DNA of 64,000 nucleotides from an uncultured Nesterenkonia sp. (GCA_946222885.1 CAMIAK010000009.1:62001-126000), one strand, 5' to 3'. Shown: positions 24,768 to 33,126, counted from the stretch's first letter. Notes: a model not told the origin generated them from the letters alone. Numbers and translations: made by a program.

Positions 24768-25659
24768 TGACGTCCTCCCATGCGGCGTCGATGTCCCGGT
24801 CGAAGGCCGGGGTCAGCAGACCGTCCAGATACTCGCCGTACCACTCGCGGACCTCCTCCGAGTGGTAGGCGGCCTTGAGCGCCTCGTACTTCTCCGGCTC
24901 GTCCTCGCGGAAGCCGGGCCGGGCGCAGACCGCTAGCGCGAAGGGCAGCGCCTCATCCTCGGTCTCCATGATGAGGACCTCGTCCGGCATGACGTCGATC
25001 TCGGCCAGCAGGCGGGCGAAGCCGAAGACCGCGTCGACGTCGGGGTAGACCTGGCCGACGGACTGTTGATCCACCTCCACGAACTCCAGGTTCTTGGGAT
25101 TGTCCGTGATGTCCCGGGTGCTGAGCTCGGCGACCCACTTGGACTCGTCGATCTCGATCAGCCCGGCGCGGGCCAGCAGGCGGATGCCGCGACCGTTGTT
25201 GGCCGTGTCCACCGGCAGGGCGACCTGCGCGCCGTCGGGAAGGTCCTCCAGGGAGTCGTACCGGGAGGAGTAGATGCCGGATGGCTGCTCGAACATGAAG
25301 AAGATCGGTTCGATGTCGAGGTCGTTGTCCTCGTTGAACTGCCGCAGGTAGCTGATGTTCTGGAAGAAGTTGACGTCATACTCGCCGTTGTCCACCACTA
25401 TGTTGGGCTGGATGATGTCGGTGACGTAGGTGGCGTCGAAGTCCCAGCCCTCCTCCTCGAGGAGCCCCTCGGCGATCTCGGTGGGCTCCTGGAAGGGTGC
25501 GTTCTCGGTGACGATGATCCGGATGCGCCGGTCGTCCCCCACCAGGCCGCAGGAGGAGCTCAGCCCTCCGGCCGCGGCCAGGGCGGACAGGCCGAGGACG
25601 CCGCGGCCGAACTGCCGGCGCGAGAGCGCGGGGCCGGAGCTGCGCGCGGGCCGGCTCAT
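24757..25659 (-). CDS. metQ: MetQ/NlpA-family lipoprotein, second copy
   Basis: This 300-residue substrate-binding protein of the NlpA/MetQ family has a Tat-like N-terminus (SRRQFGRG), a hydrophobic core and lipobox LSSSC (Cys37). The mature part has TENAPFQEPTEIAEGLLEEE, the NGEYDVNFFQNISYL segment and LPVDTANNGRGIRLLARAGL, diagnostic for the family. It directly overlaps the other metQ copy by ATGA and clearly derives from a duplication. The different export signal and binding-pocket stretch suggest a different ligand from its partner. Confidence 0.88.
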   Translation of the reverse strand: MSRPARSSGPALSRRQFGRGVLGLSALAAAGGLSSSCGLVGDDRRIRIIVTENAPFQEPTEIAEGLLEEEGWDFDATYVTDIIQPNIVVDNGEYDVNFFQNISYLRQFNEDNDLDIEPIFFMFEQPSGIYSSRYDSLEDLPDGAQVALPVDTANNGRGIRLLARAGLIEIDESKWVAELSTRDITDNPKNLEFVEVDQQSVGQVYPDVDAVFGFARLLAEIDVMPDEVLIMETEDEALPFALAVCARPGFREDEPEKYEALKAAYHSEEVREWYGEYLDGLLTPAFDRDIDAAWEDVNER

Positions 25660-26558
25660 CCCTCATCTCCGGTGAACTCGTCCCAGGTCTCCTCGGCGTT
25701 GTCCACGGTGATGAAGTCGGCGAAGTCGATGACGCCGCCCTGGTACTCCTCGAACCACTGCTCGACCTCCTCGGACTGGAAGGCGTCCTGCAGGGCCTGG
25801 GCCTGCTCGTCGGTGACGCTGTCCTCGGCCACGGCCACCACGCAGGTGAAGGGGATGCGCACCTCGTCGCGGCCGTCCTCGATGGCAAGGATGGTGTCGT
25901 CGACGTCGTGGCCGGCCTCGGCGACCAGGCGCACGAACGCGAATCCGGCGTCGACGTCGGGCAGCGCGGCAGCACCCTGCTGCTGGTCGGTCTCCACGAA
26001 CTCGAAGCCGCGCGGGTTCTCGGTGATGTCGTTCTGGGTCAGCTCGATGACGTCGACGTCCTCATCGATCTCGATGAGCCCCTCGTCGGCCAGCAGCTGC
26101 AGGGCCCGCCCGTTGTTCGAGGGGTCCACCGGCAGGTTGATCTGGGCGCCGTCGGGCAGCTCCTCCAGGGAGTCGTACTCCAGGCTGAAGATCCCGGCCG
26201 GGGCGTAGTAGACGCTGAACAGCGGCTCCACATCAGTGTCGTTGGACTGGTTGAAGTTGTTCAGGAACGCCAGGTGCTGGAAGTAGTTGGCGTCGTACTC
26301 GCCGTTGTGCACCACCTGGTTGGGCTGGTTGATGTCGGTCACGTAGGTGACGTCGACCTCGTAGCCCTCCTCCTCCAGCAGCTCCACGGCGATCTCGGTG
26401 GGCTCCTGGAAGGGCGCGGACTCGGTGACCATGATGCTGATGGTCTCCTCATCCTCGACCAGGCCGCAGCCGGTGGCGGTCAGGGCTGCCGCAGCGGTCA
26501 CGGCAGTGCCGCCGAGCAGACGACGACGGCGGGAGGAGGAACGGATGGAGGAAGGCAC
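25656..26558 (-). CDS. metQ: MetQ/NlpA-family lipoprotein, first copy
   Basis: A 300-residue NlpA/MetQ-family binding protein with a Sec-type signal and lipobox TATGC (Cys31). TESAPFQEPTEIAVELLEEE, NGEYDANYFQHLAFL and LPVDPSNNGRALQLLADEG match the family. It lies 51 nt after metI. Two non-identical receptors serving one MetNI pair suggests more than one imported ligand, with the second copy nearer the catabolic genes. The protein is highly acidic. Confidence 0.9.
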   Translation of the reverse strand: MPSSIRSSSRRRRLLGGTAVTAAAALTATGCGLVEDEETISIMVTESAPFQEPTEIAVELLEEEGYEVDVTYVTDINQPNQVVHNGEYDANYFQHLAFLNNFNQSNDTDVEPLFSVYYAPAGIFSLEYDSLEELPDGAQINLPVDPSNNGRALQLLADEGLIEIDEDVDVIELTQNDITENPRGFEFVETDQQQGAAALPDVDAGFAFVRLVAEAGHDVDDTILAIEDGRDEVRIPFTCVVAVAEDSVTDEQAQALQDAFQSEEVEQWFEEYQGGVIDFADFITVDNAEETWDEFTGDEG

Positions 26559-26609
26559 AGTGATGCTCTCTTTCTTCTCAGCAGGGCGAGTGGGATGGGG
26601 CCTGCGCAG

Positions 26610-27284
26610 CTATGCGGAGACCCGCTTGTCGGTGAGCCGGGCGATGCGGGTGCCGGCGAACTGGACGATGGTCACCAGCAGGACCATCAGCACGCAGGCC
26701 ACGATCATGGTCTCGGTCTCGTACCGGTAGTAGCCGTAGCGGATGGCGAGGTCGCCGATTCCGCCGCCGCCGACCAGGCCGGACATCGCCGAATAGGAGA
26801 TGAAGCTGACCGTGGTGATGGTGATGGAGCCGATGATCGCCGGCTTGGCGTCCACCAGCAGCACGTTGCGGATGATCTGGCCGCGGGTCGCGCCCATGGC
26901 CCGGGAGGCCTCCACCGCGCCGGTCCCCAGCTGGGTGATGTTCTGCTCCACCAGGCGGGCGAAGTAGGGGATCGCGTTGATGGTCAGCGGCACGATCACC
27001 GCCGCGGTGCCCACCGAGGTGCCCACGATCAGCCGGGTGAACGGGATGATCGCGATCAGCAGGATCAGGAACGGGAAGGACCGGACCATGTTGACGATCC
27101 CGGAGACGACCGCATGGATCTTCGGCGTGGGCTTCAGTCCGCCGGGGGCGTGGCTCCAGAGCCAGATCCCCAGCGGGGTGCCCAGGATGACCGCCAGCGG
27201 GATGGCCACTCCGATCATGGCGAAGGTCTCCAGCATCGCCTGGTTGATCTCGGGGATGCGGTCGATGACCAGCTGCGGATCCAT
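26610..27284 (-). CDS. metI: MetI-type ABC permease
   Basis: A 224-residue permease with five helices and the MetI EAA loop at VEASRAMGATRGQIIRNVLL, plus GTPLGIWLW and SAMSGLVGGGGIGDLAIRYGYYRYE, which are highly characteristic of methionine-family permeases. It homodimerises and pairs with MetN. The start codon shares one nucleotide with the metN stop (TGATG). It is followed by two metQ genes. Confidence 0.95.
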   Translation of the reverse strand: MDPQLVIDRIPEINQAMLETFAMIGVAIPLAVILGTPLGIWLWSHAPGGLKPTPKIHAVVSGIVNMVRSFPFLILLIAIIPFTRLIVGTSVGTAAVIVPLTINAIPYFARLVEQNITQLGTGAVEASRAMGATRGQIIRNVLLVDAKPAIIGSITITTVSFISYSAMSGLVGGGGIGDLAIRYGYYRYETETMIVACVLMVLLVTIVQFAGTRIARLTDKRVSA

Positions 27285-28144
27285 CAGCGCAGACCTCCCT
27301 CGACGTCGGCGAAGATCTTCCGGTCCCGCTCCTCAGCGATCCGTTCGAAGTCCTCGGGGGGCTCGGCCGGGGCGGCGCCGGCGCGCTTCAGGCTGATTCC
27401 CTCGGAGGTCAGATAGCGTCCGATCGAGGTCCGCGGGGTGAAGCCCTCCCGGCGCAGCTCGGAGGCCGGGAACTCCTCCACCAGCCGCCCGTCCTCCATG
27501 ACGGCGACGTTGTCCGCCAGCGCCTTGATGACCTCCATCTCGTGGGTCACGATCACCACGGTGATGCCGAGGTCGCGGTTCACATCGGCCAGGTACTGCA
27601 GCACGGTCGCCGTCGTGAAGGGGTCCAGCGCGGAGGTGGGCTCGTCGCAGAGCAGCACCTCCGGCCGGGTGGCCAGGGCCCGGGCGATGGCCACCCGCTG
27701 CTTCTGGCCCCCGGAGAGCTGGGCGGGGTAGGCCTTGGTCTTGTTCGTGATGTCCACGATCTCCAGGGCCTCGGCGGCACGCTTCCGCCGCGCCGCTTTG
27801 TCCTTCTCCCCGGCGAACTTCAGCGAGAGCTCCACGTTCTGCAGCACCGTGAGGTTGTTGACCAGGTTGAAGCCCTGGAAGATCATGCCGATCTGGTGCC
27901 GGGCCCGGCGCAGCTGCTCATGGTCCAGGGCGGTGAGCTCGGTGCCGCTGACCTCCACCTGCCCGGAGCTGGGGCGCTCGAGCAGGTTGATGTTGCGCAG
28001 CAGGGTGGACTTGCCGGCGCCGGAGAACCCGATGATGCCCTGGATGCTCCCGCGGGGGATCTCCAGGCTGACGTCCTCGACGGCGGTGACCGGCTCCTTG
28101 CCGCGGGCGGCGAAGGTGGTGGTCACATTGCGCAGCGAAATCAT
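27284..28144 (-). CDS. metN: MetN-type ABC ATPase lacking the NIL domain
   Basis: This 286-residue ATPase has Walker A GFSGAGKST, MIFQGFNLVNNLTV, signature LSGGQKQRVAIARAL and Walker B VLLCDEPTSALDP, all MetN-like. Typical MetN is about 340 residues because a C-terminal NIL domain binds methionine and shuts the transporter; here the nucleotide-binding domain is followed only by a short charged tail. Feedback by internal methionine should therefore be absent. The ATG at 28144 is chosen because GGAG lies 7 nt upstream; a GTG at 28150 sits directly on that site. A SAM-I riboswitch precedes it. Confidence 0.93.
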   Translation of the reverse strand: MISLRNVTTTFAARGKEPVTAVEDVSLEIPRGSIQGIIGFSGAGKSTLLRNINLLERPSSGQVEVSGTELTALDHEQLRRARHQIGMIFQGFNLVNNLTVLQNVELSLKFAGEKDKAARRKRAAEALEIVDITNKTKAYPAQLSGGQKQRVAIARALATRPEVLLCDEPTSALDPFTTATVLQYLADVNRDLGITVVIVTHEMEVIKALADNVAVMEDGRLVEEFPASELRREGFTPRTSIGRYLTSEGISLKRAGAAPAEPPEDFERIAEERDRKIFADVEGGLR

Positions 28145-28153
28145 AGGCACTCT

Positions 28154-28236
28154 CCATCGTTCCTGGCGTTAGCACCGGCCCTCGCGGGTGGTTGCTGCGA
28201 CGTCTTCGAGCCAGATCTCTCAGTCGCTCTGGATGG
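28154..28236 (-). ncRNA. SAM-I riboswitch (copy 2), metN operon leader
   Basis: On the minus strand, CCATC (28236-28232) and GATGG (28158-28154) form P1, and the core GAGCGACTGAGAGATCTGGC, GCAGCAACC and GGTGCTAACGCC follow in SAM-I order. The ribosome site GGAG at 28155-28152 overlaps the P1 3' strand, so SAM binding should hide it and repress translation of metN. Confidence 0.92.
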
Positions 28237-28287
28237 TTCGGCGATCGCCGGCCCCACAGGGAGGCCGGATCGACCAGCTGAAGCACA

Positions 28288-28318
28288 ACTCTAAGGCCGC
28301 TTCCTGGAAGAAGGTCAA
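28288..28318 (-). promoter_or_regulatory. Putative promoter of the metN operon
   Basis: On the minus strand TTGACC (28318-28313) is followed after 19 nt by TAGAGT (28293-28288). It would start transcription upstream of the metN riboswitch. Confidence 0.4.
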
Positions 28319-28388
28319 ATCTCCTGACCGCGGGCCCGTCATCCTGCGTAAGAAAACCCCCTGTCCGTCTCAGCATGAGAGAGGAATT

Positions 28389-28418
28389 TTGATCTCGTCT
28401 CGGCGCGGAGCGTACTGT
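28389..28418 (+). promoter_or_regulatory. Putative promoter of the acs-metY operon
   Basis: TTGATC (28389-28394) and TACTGT (28413-28418) are 18 nt apart, placing the transcript start at about 28425, just before the aptamer. Confidence 0.5.
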
Positions 28419-28428
28419 GAGCGGGTAA

Positions 28429-28525
28429 CCATCCCGAGCGGCTGAGAGATCTGGCTCTGCGACGCCGCAGCAACCATCGGCGGAGGCTCCCTCCTCCCGA
28501 AAGGTGCTACCGCCAGAAACGATGG
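28429..28525 (+). ncRNA. SAM-I riboswitch (copy 3), acs-metY leader
   Basis: P1 is CCATC (28429-28433) with GATGG (28521-28525). The core GAGCGGCTGAGAGATCTGGC, GCAGCAACC and GGTGCTACCGCC are all present. GGGAG at 28524-28528, the ribosome site for the TTG start, begins inside P1, so SAM binding should block translation. It stands back-to-back with copy 2, with 192 bp between them. Confidence 0.92.
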
Positions 28526-28535
28526 GAGTTCTTCT

Positions 28536-30635
28536 TTGGATCTTCAGCATGCCGCAGAGCCCGCCCACCCGCTGACCGCGGACGTCCATGCCTGGGACGA
28601 GCCCGCCGCCGGGGATGAGGACCAGCGCCTGCAGTTCTGGGCAGGTGCGGCCGGCCTCCTGGACTGGGAGACGGCCTTCCGGACCACCCACAGCTGGACT
28701 CCGCCGGACCCTGCGGCCCGCCGCGGGCCGCAGATGCGCTGGTTCGAGGACGGCCGGCTCAACGCCGCGGTGAACTGCGTGGACCGACACGTCGACGCCG
28801 GCCGCGGCGAGGTCGTCGCCCTGCACTTCGAGGGCGAGCCGGGCGACCGCGAAGACGTCACCTACGCCGAGCTGCAGGACCGGGTGAACCGTGCGGCCAA
28901 CGCCCTGGAGTCCCTGGGCATCGGTAGGGGCGATCGCGTGGTGATCTATCTGCCGGTGCTGGTGGAGACCATCGTCATCACCCTGGCGTGCGCGCGCATC
29001 GGCGCGGTCCACCAGCTGGTCTTCGGCGGCTTCTCCGCGGAGGCCCTGCGCTTCCGCGTGGAGGACACCGGGGCCAAGCTGCTGGTCACCACCGACGGCC
29101 AGCACCGCCGGGGCAGGGCGGTGCCGGTGAAGGAGAACGCCGACGCCGCCGTCGAGGGCCTGACCGTGGACGCCGGCGGCACCGTCGAGCACGTGCTGGT
29201 GCTGCGCCGCACCGGCAGCGAGGTCTCCTGGGAGGACGCCGACCTCAACGGCGACGGCCTGGGACGCGACCTCTGGTGGCACGAGATCGTAGACACCGCC
29301 TCGGCGGAGCACACCCCTGAGTTCTTCGAGGCGGAGACCCCGCTGTTCATCATGTACACCTCCGGGACCACCGGGAAGCCCAAGGGGCTGGTGCACACCA
29401 CCGGCGGCTATCTGACCGGCGCGGTCTACAGCTACCTGCGGCTCTTCGCCCACCCGGACCCTGCACAGCGCTACGCCGACGTCCACTGGTGCACCGCCGA
29501 CCTCGCCTGGGTCACCGCCCACACCTACGAGATGTACGGGCCGCTGGGCGCCGGCGCCACCCAGGTCATCTACGAGGGCGTCCCGAACGTCCCGCACCCC
29601 GGACGCCACTTCGAGATCATCCAGCGCCACCGGGTGACCAGCTACTACACGGCCCCCACGCTGATCCGTTCGCTCATGGGCTGGTGGCCGCAGGGCGTGC
29701 CGGAGGAGTACGACCTCTCCTCGGTCCGGCTGGGCGGGACCGTGGGCGAGGCGGTGAACCCGGAGGCCGCCGACTGGCTGCGCCGCGAGATCGGCAGAGA
29801 GGTCCGCGACGCCGCCGGCCGCCCGGCCCTGCCGCTGGTGGACACCTGGTGGCAGTCCGAGTCCGGCTCCACCGTCCTCTCCCCCAGGCCCGAGCAGCGC
29901 GACCCGCAGCGGTTCAAGCCGGGCTCGGTGGCCCAGGAGCTTCCCGGGTGGGCGGTCGACGTCGTGGACGAGGTCGGCAGCCCCTCCGGCACCGACGTCC
30001 AGGGCAACATCGTCATCACCCGCCCCGGGCCCTCCATGGCGCGCGGGGTGTGGGGGAACCCGGAACGGTTCTACACCTCCTACTGGGAGAAGTACGCCCA
30101 TGCGGAGGAGGGCCGCGGCTGGTTCCTGGCCGGCGACGGCGCCCGCCGCGACGCCGACGACGACATCTGGATCCTGGGCCGCATCGACGACGCCATCAAC
30201 GTCTCCGGACACCTGCTCTCCACCATCGAGATCGAGTCCGCCCTGGTCACCCACCCGGATGTGGTGGAGGCCGGCGTCGCGCCCTGCTATGACGCGACCA
30301 CGGGCCACGCCGCCGTCGCCTTCGTGGTGCTCAGCGGCGCGGCCGCAGACCGCCTGGCCCGCGGCGGCACCTCGGAGGAGGAGCTCCAGCAGGCGCTCCG
30401 TTCCCATGTCGGGGCGGTCATCGGCCCGGTCGCCAAGCCGCGCACCGTGATCCCGGTGCCGGAGGTCCCCAAGACCCGCTCCGGGAAGATCATGCGCCGG
30501 CTGCTGACCCAGCTGCACGACGGCGAGGCCCTGGGCGACACCACCAGCCTGCAGAACGAACCCTGCGTGCCGCAGATCCAAGAGATCTGCGAGCAGCGCG
30601 GAACAGCACCTATCAAGGAGAAGGCCACCTCATGA
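28536..30635 (+). CDS. acs: Acetyl-CoA synthetase (AMP-forming)
   Basis: This 699-residue acyl-CoA synthetase has the Acs layout: an N-terminal ACAS region, core MYTSGTTGKPKGLVHTTGGY, VHWCTADLAWVTAHTYEMYG, VDTWWQSESGS, the hinge GRIDDAINVSGHLLSTIEIE and the acylated lysine in KTRSGKIMRR. It should make acetyl-CoA from acetate, ATP and CoA. A TTG start at 28536 is inferred because GGGAG lies 7 nt upstream and no ATG occurs for about 68 codons. SAM-riboswitch control of an Acs is unusual; it overlaps metY by ATGA, and MetY releases acetate, so acetate recycling is the likely reason. Confidence 0.9.
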   Translation: MDLQHAAEPAHPLTADVHAWDEPAAGDEDQRLQFWAGAAGLLDWETAFRTTHSWTPPDPAARRGPQMRWFEDGRLNAAVNCVDRHVDAGRGEVVALHFEGEPGDREDVTYAELQDRVNRAANALESLGIGRGDRVVIYLPVLVETIVITLACARIGAVHQLVFGGFSAEALRFRVEDTGAKLLVTTDGQHRRGRAVPVKENADAAVEGLTVDAGGTVEHVLVLRRTGSEVSWEDADLNGDGLGRDLWWHEIVDTASAEHTPEFFEAETPLFIMYTSGTTGKPKGLVHTTGGYLTGAVYSYLRLFAHPDPAQRYADVHWCTADLAWVTAHTYEMYGPLGAGATQVIYEGVPNVPHPGRHFEIIQRHRVTSYYTAPTLIRSLMGWWPQGVPEEYDLSSVRLGGTVGEAVNPEAADWLRREIGREVRDAAGRPALPLVDTWWQSESGSTVLSPRPEQRDPQRFKPGSVAQELPGWAVDVVDEVGSPSGTDVQGNIVITRPGPSMARGVWGNPERFYTSYWEKYAHAEEGRGWFLAGDGARRDADDDIWILGRIDDAINVSGHLLSTIEIESALVTHPDVVEAGVAPCYDATTGHAAVAFVVLSGAAADRLARGGTSEEELQQALRSHVGAVIGPVAKPRTVIPVPEVPKTRSGKIMRRLLTQLHDGEALGDTTSLQNEPCVPQIQEICEQRGTAPIKEKATS

Positions 30636-31930
30636 GCGATCGCGAATTCGGCTTCCGCACCCGTGCCCTGCACGCCGGTGCCGTCCCGGACGCCACCTAC
30701 GGCACCCGCGCGGTGCCGATCCATCAGTCGACCTCCTTCGTCTTCAAGGACACCGACGACGCCGCCAACCTCTTCGCGCTGCAGAAGTTCGGCAACATCT
30801 ACTCCCGCATCGGCAACCCGACGGTGGCCGCGCTGGAGGAGCGCATCGCCTCCCTGGAGGGCGGCATCGGCGCCGTCGCCACCGCCTCCGGCATGTCCGC
30901 GGAGTTCCTGGTCTTCGCCGCGCTCTGCCAGCAGGGCGACCACATCGTGGCCAGCTCCAAGCTCTACGGGGGGACCGTCACCCAGCTGGACGTGAGTCTG
31001 CGGCGCTTCGGCATTGAGACCACCTTCGTGAACTCGGACGAGGCCGAGGACTTCGCCGCGGCCGTCCAGGACAACACCAAGCTGATCTTCACCGAGATCG
31101 TCTCCAATCCGAGCTCCGACGTCGTGGACCTGCGCGGCCTGGCCGAAGTCGCCCACCGCAATGACATCCCGCTGGTGGTCGACTCCACGCTGACCACCCC
31201 GTACCTGATCCGGCCGATCGAGCACGGCGCCGACATCGTCACCCATTCGGTGACCAAGTTCCTGGGCGGGCACGGCACCACCCTGGGCGGGGTGATCGTC
31301 GAGTCCGGCACCTTCCCGTGGAACAACGGCAGGTTCCCGCAGATGACCGAGGAGGTGGCCTCCTACGGAAACCTCTCCTGGTGGGGCAACTTCGCCGAGT
31401 ACGGCTTCCTCACCAAGATCCGCGCCGAGCAGCTGCGCGACTTCGGCCCCAGCCTCACCCCCCAGGCCGCCTTCCAGCTGATCCAGGGAATCGAAACCCT
31501 GCCCCAGCGCATTGAAGAACATGTGAGCAACGCTCAGCGGGTCGCCGAGTGGCTCGACGCCGATGACCGCGTCGAGTACGTCAACTACGCCGGCCTCCCC
31601 GCCCACCCGCACCACGAGCGCGGCCGGGAGCTGCTCCCCCATGGCGTGGGATCGGTCTTCAGCTTCGGCGTGAAGGGCGGACGGGAGGCAGGCGCCGCCT
31701 TCATCGAGAACCTCCAGCTGGCCAGCCACCTGGCCAATGTGGGCGACGCCCGCACCCTGGTGCTGCACCCGGCCTCCACCACCCACCAGCAGCTGACCCA
31801 TGAACAGCTCAGCGCCGCCGGGATCCCCGACGACCTGGTCCGCATCTCCGTGGGCCTCGAGGACGTCGACGACATCATCTGGGACCTGGACCAGGCCCTG
31901 ACCGCCGCTCTGGAAGGAGCAGAAGGATGA
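30632..31930 (+). CDS. metY: O-acetylhomoserine sulfhydrylase
   Basis: This 432-residue PLP enzyme of the Cys/Met metabolism family converts O-acetyl-L-homoserine and sulfide (or methanethiol) into homocysteine (or methionine) and acetate. Landmarks are TRALHAGAVPDATYGTRAVPI, YSRIGNPTVAALEERIASLE and the PLP-lysine segment HSVTKFLGGHGTTLGG. Its roughly 430-residue size and the insertion after the PLP lysine separate MetY from the shorter MetB/MetZ. It is coupled to acs upstream and to the CoA-binding protein downstream. No metX is in the window. Confidence 0.94.
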   Translation: MSDREFGFRTRALHAGAVPDATYGTRAVPIHQSTSFVFKDTDDAANLFALQKFGNIYSRIGNPTVAALEERIASLEGGIGAVATASGMSAEFLVFAALCQQGDHIVASSKLYGGTVTQLDVSLRRFGIETTFVNSDEAEDFAAAVQDNTKLIFTEIVSNPSSDVVDLRGLAEVAHRNDIPLVVDSTLTTPYLIRPIEHGADIVTHSVTKFLGGHGTTLGGVIVESGTFPWNNGRFPQMTEEVASYGNLSWWGNFAEYGFLTKIRAEQLRDFGPSLTPQAAFQLIQGIETLPQRIEEHVSNAQRVAEWLDADDRVEYVNYAGLPAHPHHERGRELLPHGVGSVFSFGVKGGREAGAAFIENLQLASHLANVGDARTLVLHPASTTHQQLTHEQLSAAGIPDDLVRISVGLEDVDDIIWDLDQALTAALEGAEG

Positions 31931-32451
31931 GCGCCACCGCGAACACCGAACGCCCGCATGGCCAGTGGGAGGAGCCCGGCCCGGCCCGGCGCCTGCAGCT
32001 GCTGCGCAGCGCCGAGTCCGTGGCGATCGTGGGCATGTCGAACAAGCCTGCCCGCGCCAGCTACTTCGTGAGCACCTACCTGACCTCCGACTCCAGCTAC
32101 CGGCTCTACTGGGTCAACCCCGCTCTGGAGGGCAAGGAGGTGCTGGGCCGTCCCGGCTACGCCTCGCTGGCGGACCTGCCGGAGTCCCCCGACATCGTGG
32201 TGGCCTTCCGGAAGCCGGAGGACCTGCCGGCCCTGGCCGAGGAGGCCGCGGAGGCCGGGGCGAAGACCCTGTGGGTCCAGCTGGGCATCCACTCCGAGGA
32301 GGCCATGCAGCGTGCCACCGACCTGGGGCTGAACGCCGTGCAGAACCGCTGCATCAAGATCGAGCACGGGCGCTTCCACGGCAACCTGCACCTGGGCGGC
32401 TTCGACACCGGGGTCATCAGCGCCAAGCGGCAGCTGCGGGACCAGAGCTGA
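31927..32451 (+). CDS. CoA-binding domain protein (YccU-like)
   Basis: A 174-residue stand-alone CoA_binding_2 (Rossmann-type) protein: VAIVGMSNKPARASYFVSTYL, YWVNPALEGKEVLGRPGYASL, PDIVVAFRKPEDLP and the terminal VQNRCIKIEHGRF are typical. Such proteins often sit beside metY in Actinobacteria, and their role is unknown. It overlaps metY by ATGA. Binding CoA or acetyl-CoA to coordinate Acs and homoserine acetylation is a guess from context. Confidence 0.8.
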   Translation: MSATANTERPHGQWEEPGPARRLQLLRSAESVAIVGMSNKPARASYFVSTYLTSDSSYRLYWVNPALEGKEVLGRPGYASLADLPESPDIVVAFRKPEDLPALAEEAAEAGAKTLWVQLGIHSEEAMQRATDLGLNAVQNRCIKIEHGRFHGNLHLGGFDTGVISAKRQLRDQS

Positions 32452-32460
32452 GGAGCGCCG

Positions 32461-32991
32461 ATGACTGAGCAGCAGCCTGCAGGACCCCCGCGCAGCTTCG
32501 ACCCGCTGGATCTGCGCCGGGCGTTCTCCCAGTTCCCCCAGGGCGTGGTGGCCGTGGCGGCGGAGGTGGACGGCCGCCCGGAGGGCATCGTGGCCTCCAC
32601 CTTCACCGTGGGCGTCTCCCTGGAGCCGCCGCTGGTGACCTTCGCCGTCCAGCACACCTCCTCCACCTGGCCGAAGCTGCGCGAAGCTGGCGGCCACCTG
32701 GGCGTCTCGGTCATCGGCCGCGACCAGTTCGGGCTGTGCCGGCAGATCGCCTCCAAGGACCGGGACAACCGCTTCGCCGGCGTCGGGTACCAGGTGGACG
32801 GCAACGGGGCCCTGGTCATCGACGAGGTGCCCATGTGGCTGAAGACCCGCATCCACGCGCAGTTCCCGGCCGGCGACCACGACGTCGTCGTCCTCGAGAT
32901 CCTCGACCTGGGCGTGCAGGAGGAGGCCGCCGGGCTGGTCTTCCACCAGAGCGAGTTCAAGGAGCTCTCCCCGCTCACCGTGCAGGTCTGA
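32461..32991 (+). CDS. Flavin reductase family protein
   Basis: This 176-residue protein has the flavin reductase fold (split barrel): RRAFSQFPQGVVAVAAEVDG at the N-terminus, ASTFTVGVSLEPPLVTFAVQ, LGVSVIGRDQFG and AGDHDVVVLEILDL. It uses NAD(P)H to reduce FMN, which two-component monooxygenases need. It is the last gene of the acs-metY operon under SAM-I control and is the only such reductase in the window, so it probably serves the monooxygenases at 13.2, 22.2 and 23.5 kb. Confidence 0.88.
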   Translation: MTEQQPAGPPRSFDPLDLRRAFSQFPQGVVAVAAEVDGRPEGIVASTFTVGVSLEPPLVTFAVQHTSSTWPKLREAGGHLGVSVIGRDQFGLCRQIASKDRDNRFAGVGYQVDGNGALVIDEVPMWLKTRIHAQFPAGDHDVVVLEILDLGVQEEAAGLVFHQSEFKELSPLTVQV

Positions 32992-33120
32992 GGACCGATT
33001 CTGCCCGGGCTGAGGCGGCCCGGCCACCCCTCCGGGGCTCCCTCAACAGAGACTGGATATGCAGCTCCGAGCCTTGATGCAACCTCACGGCCACCCTGGT
33101 ACGCGCTGGTGACCGGCGGG

Positions 33121-33126
33121 TAGGTT
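33121..33126 (+). promoter_or_regulatory. Minus-10 of leaderless surface-protein gene
   Basis: TAGGTT lies 7 nt before the ATG at 33134 and there is no ribosome site, consistent with a leaderless message. No clear minus-35 was seen. Confidence 0.4.

Noticed and set aside
27918..30581. Minus-strand open frame across acs and the riboswitch region
   Set aside because: It is antisense to acs, runs through two riboswitches and has no recognisable domain.
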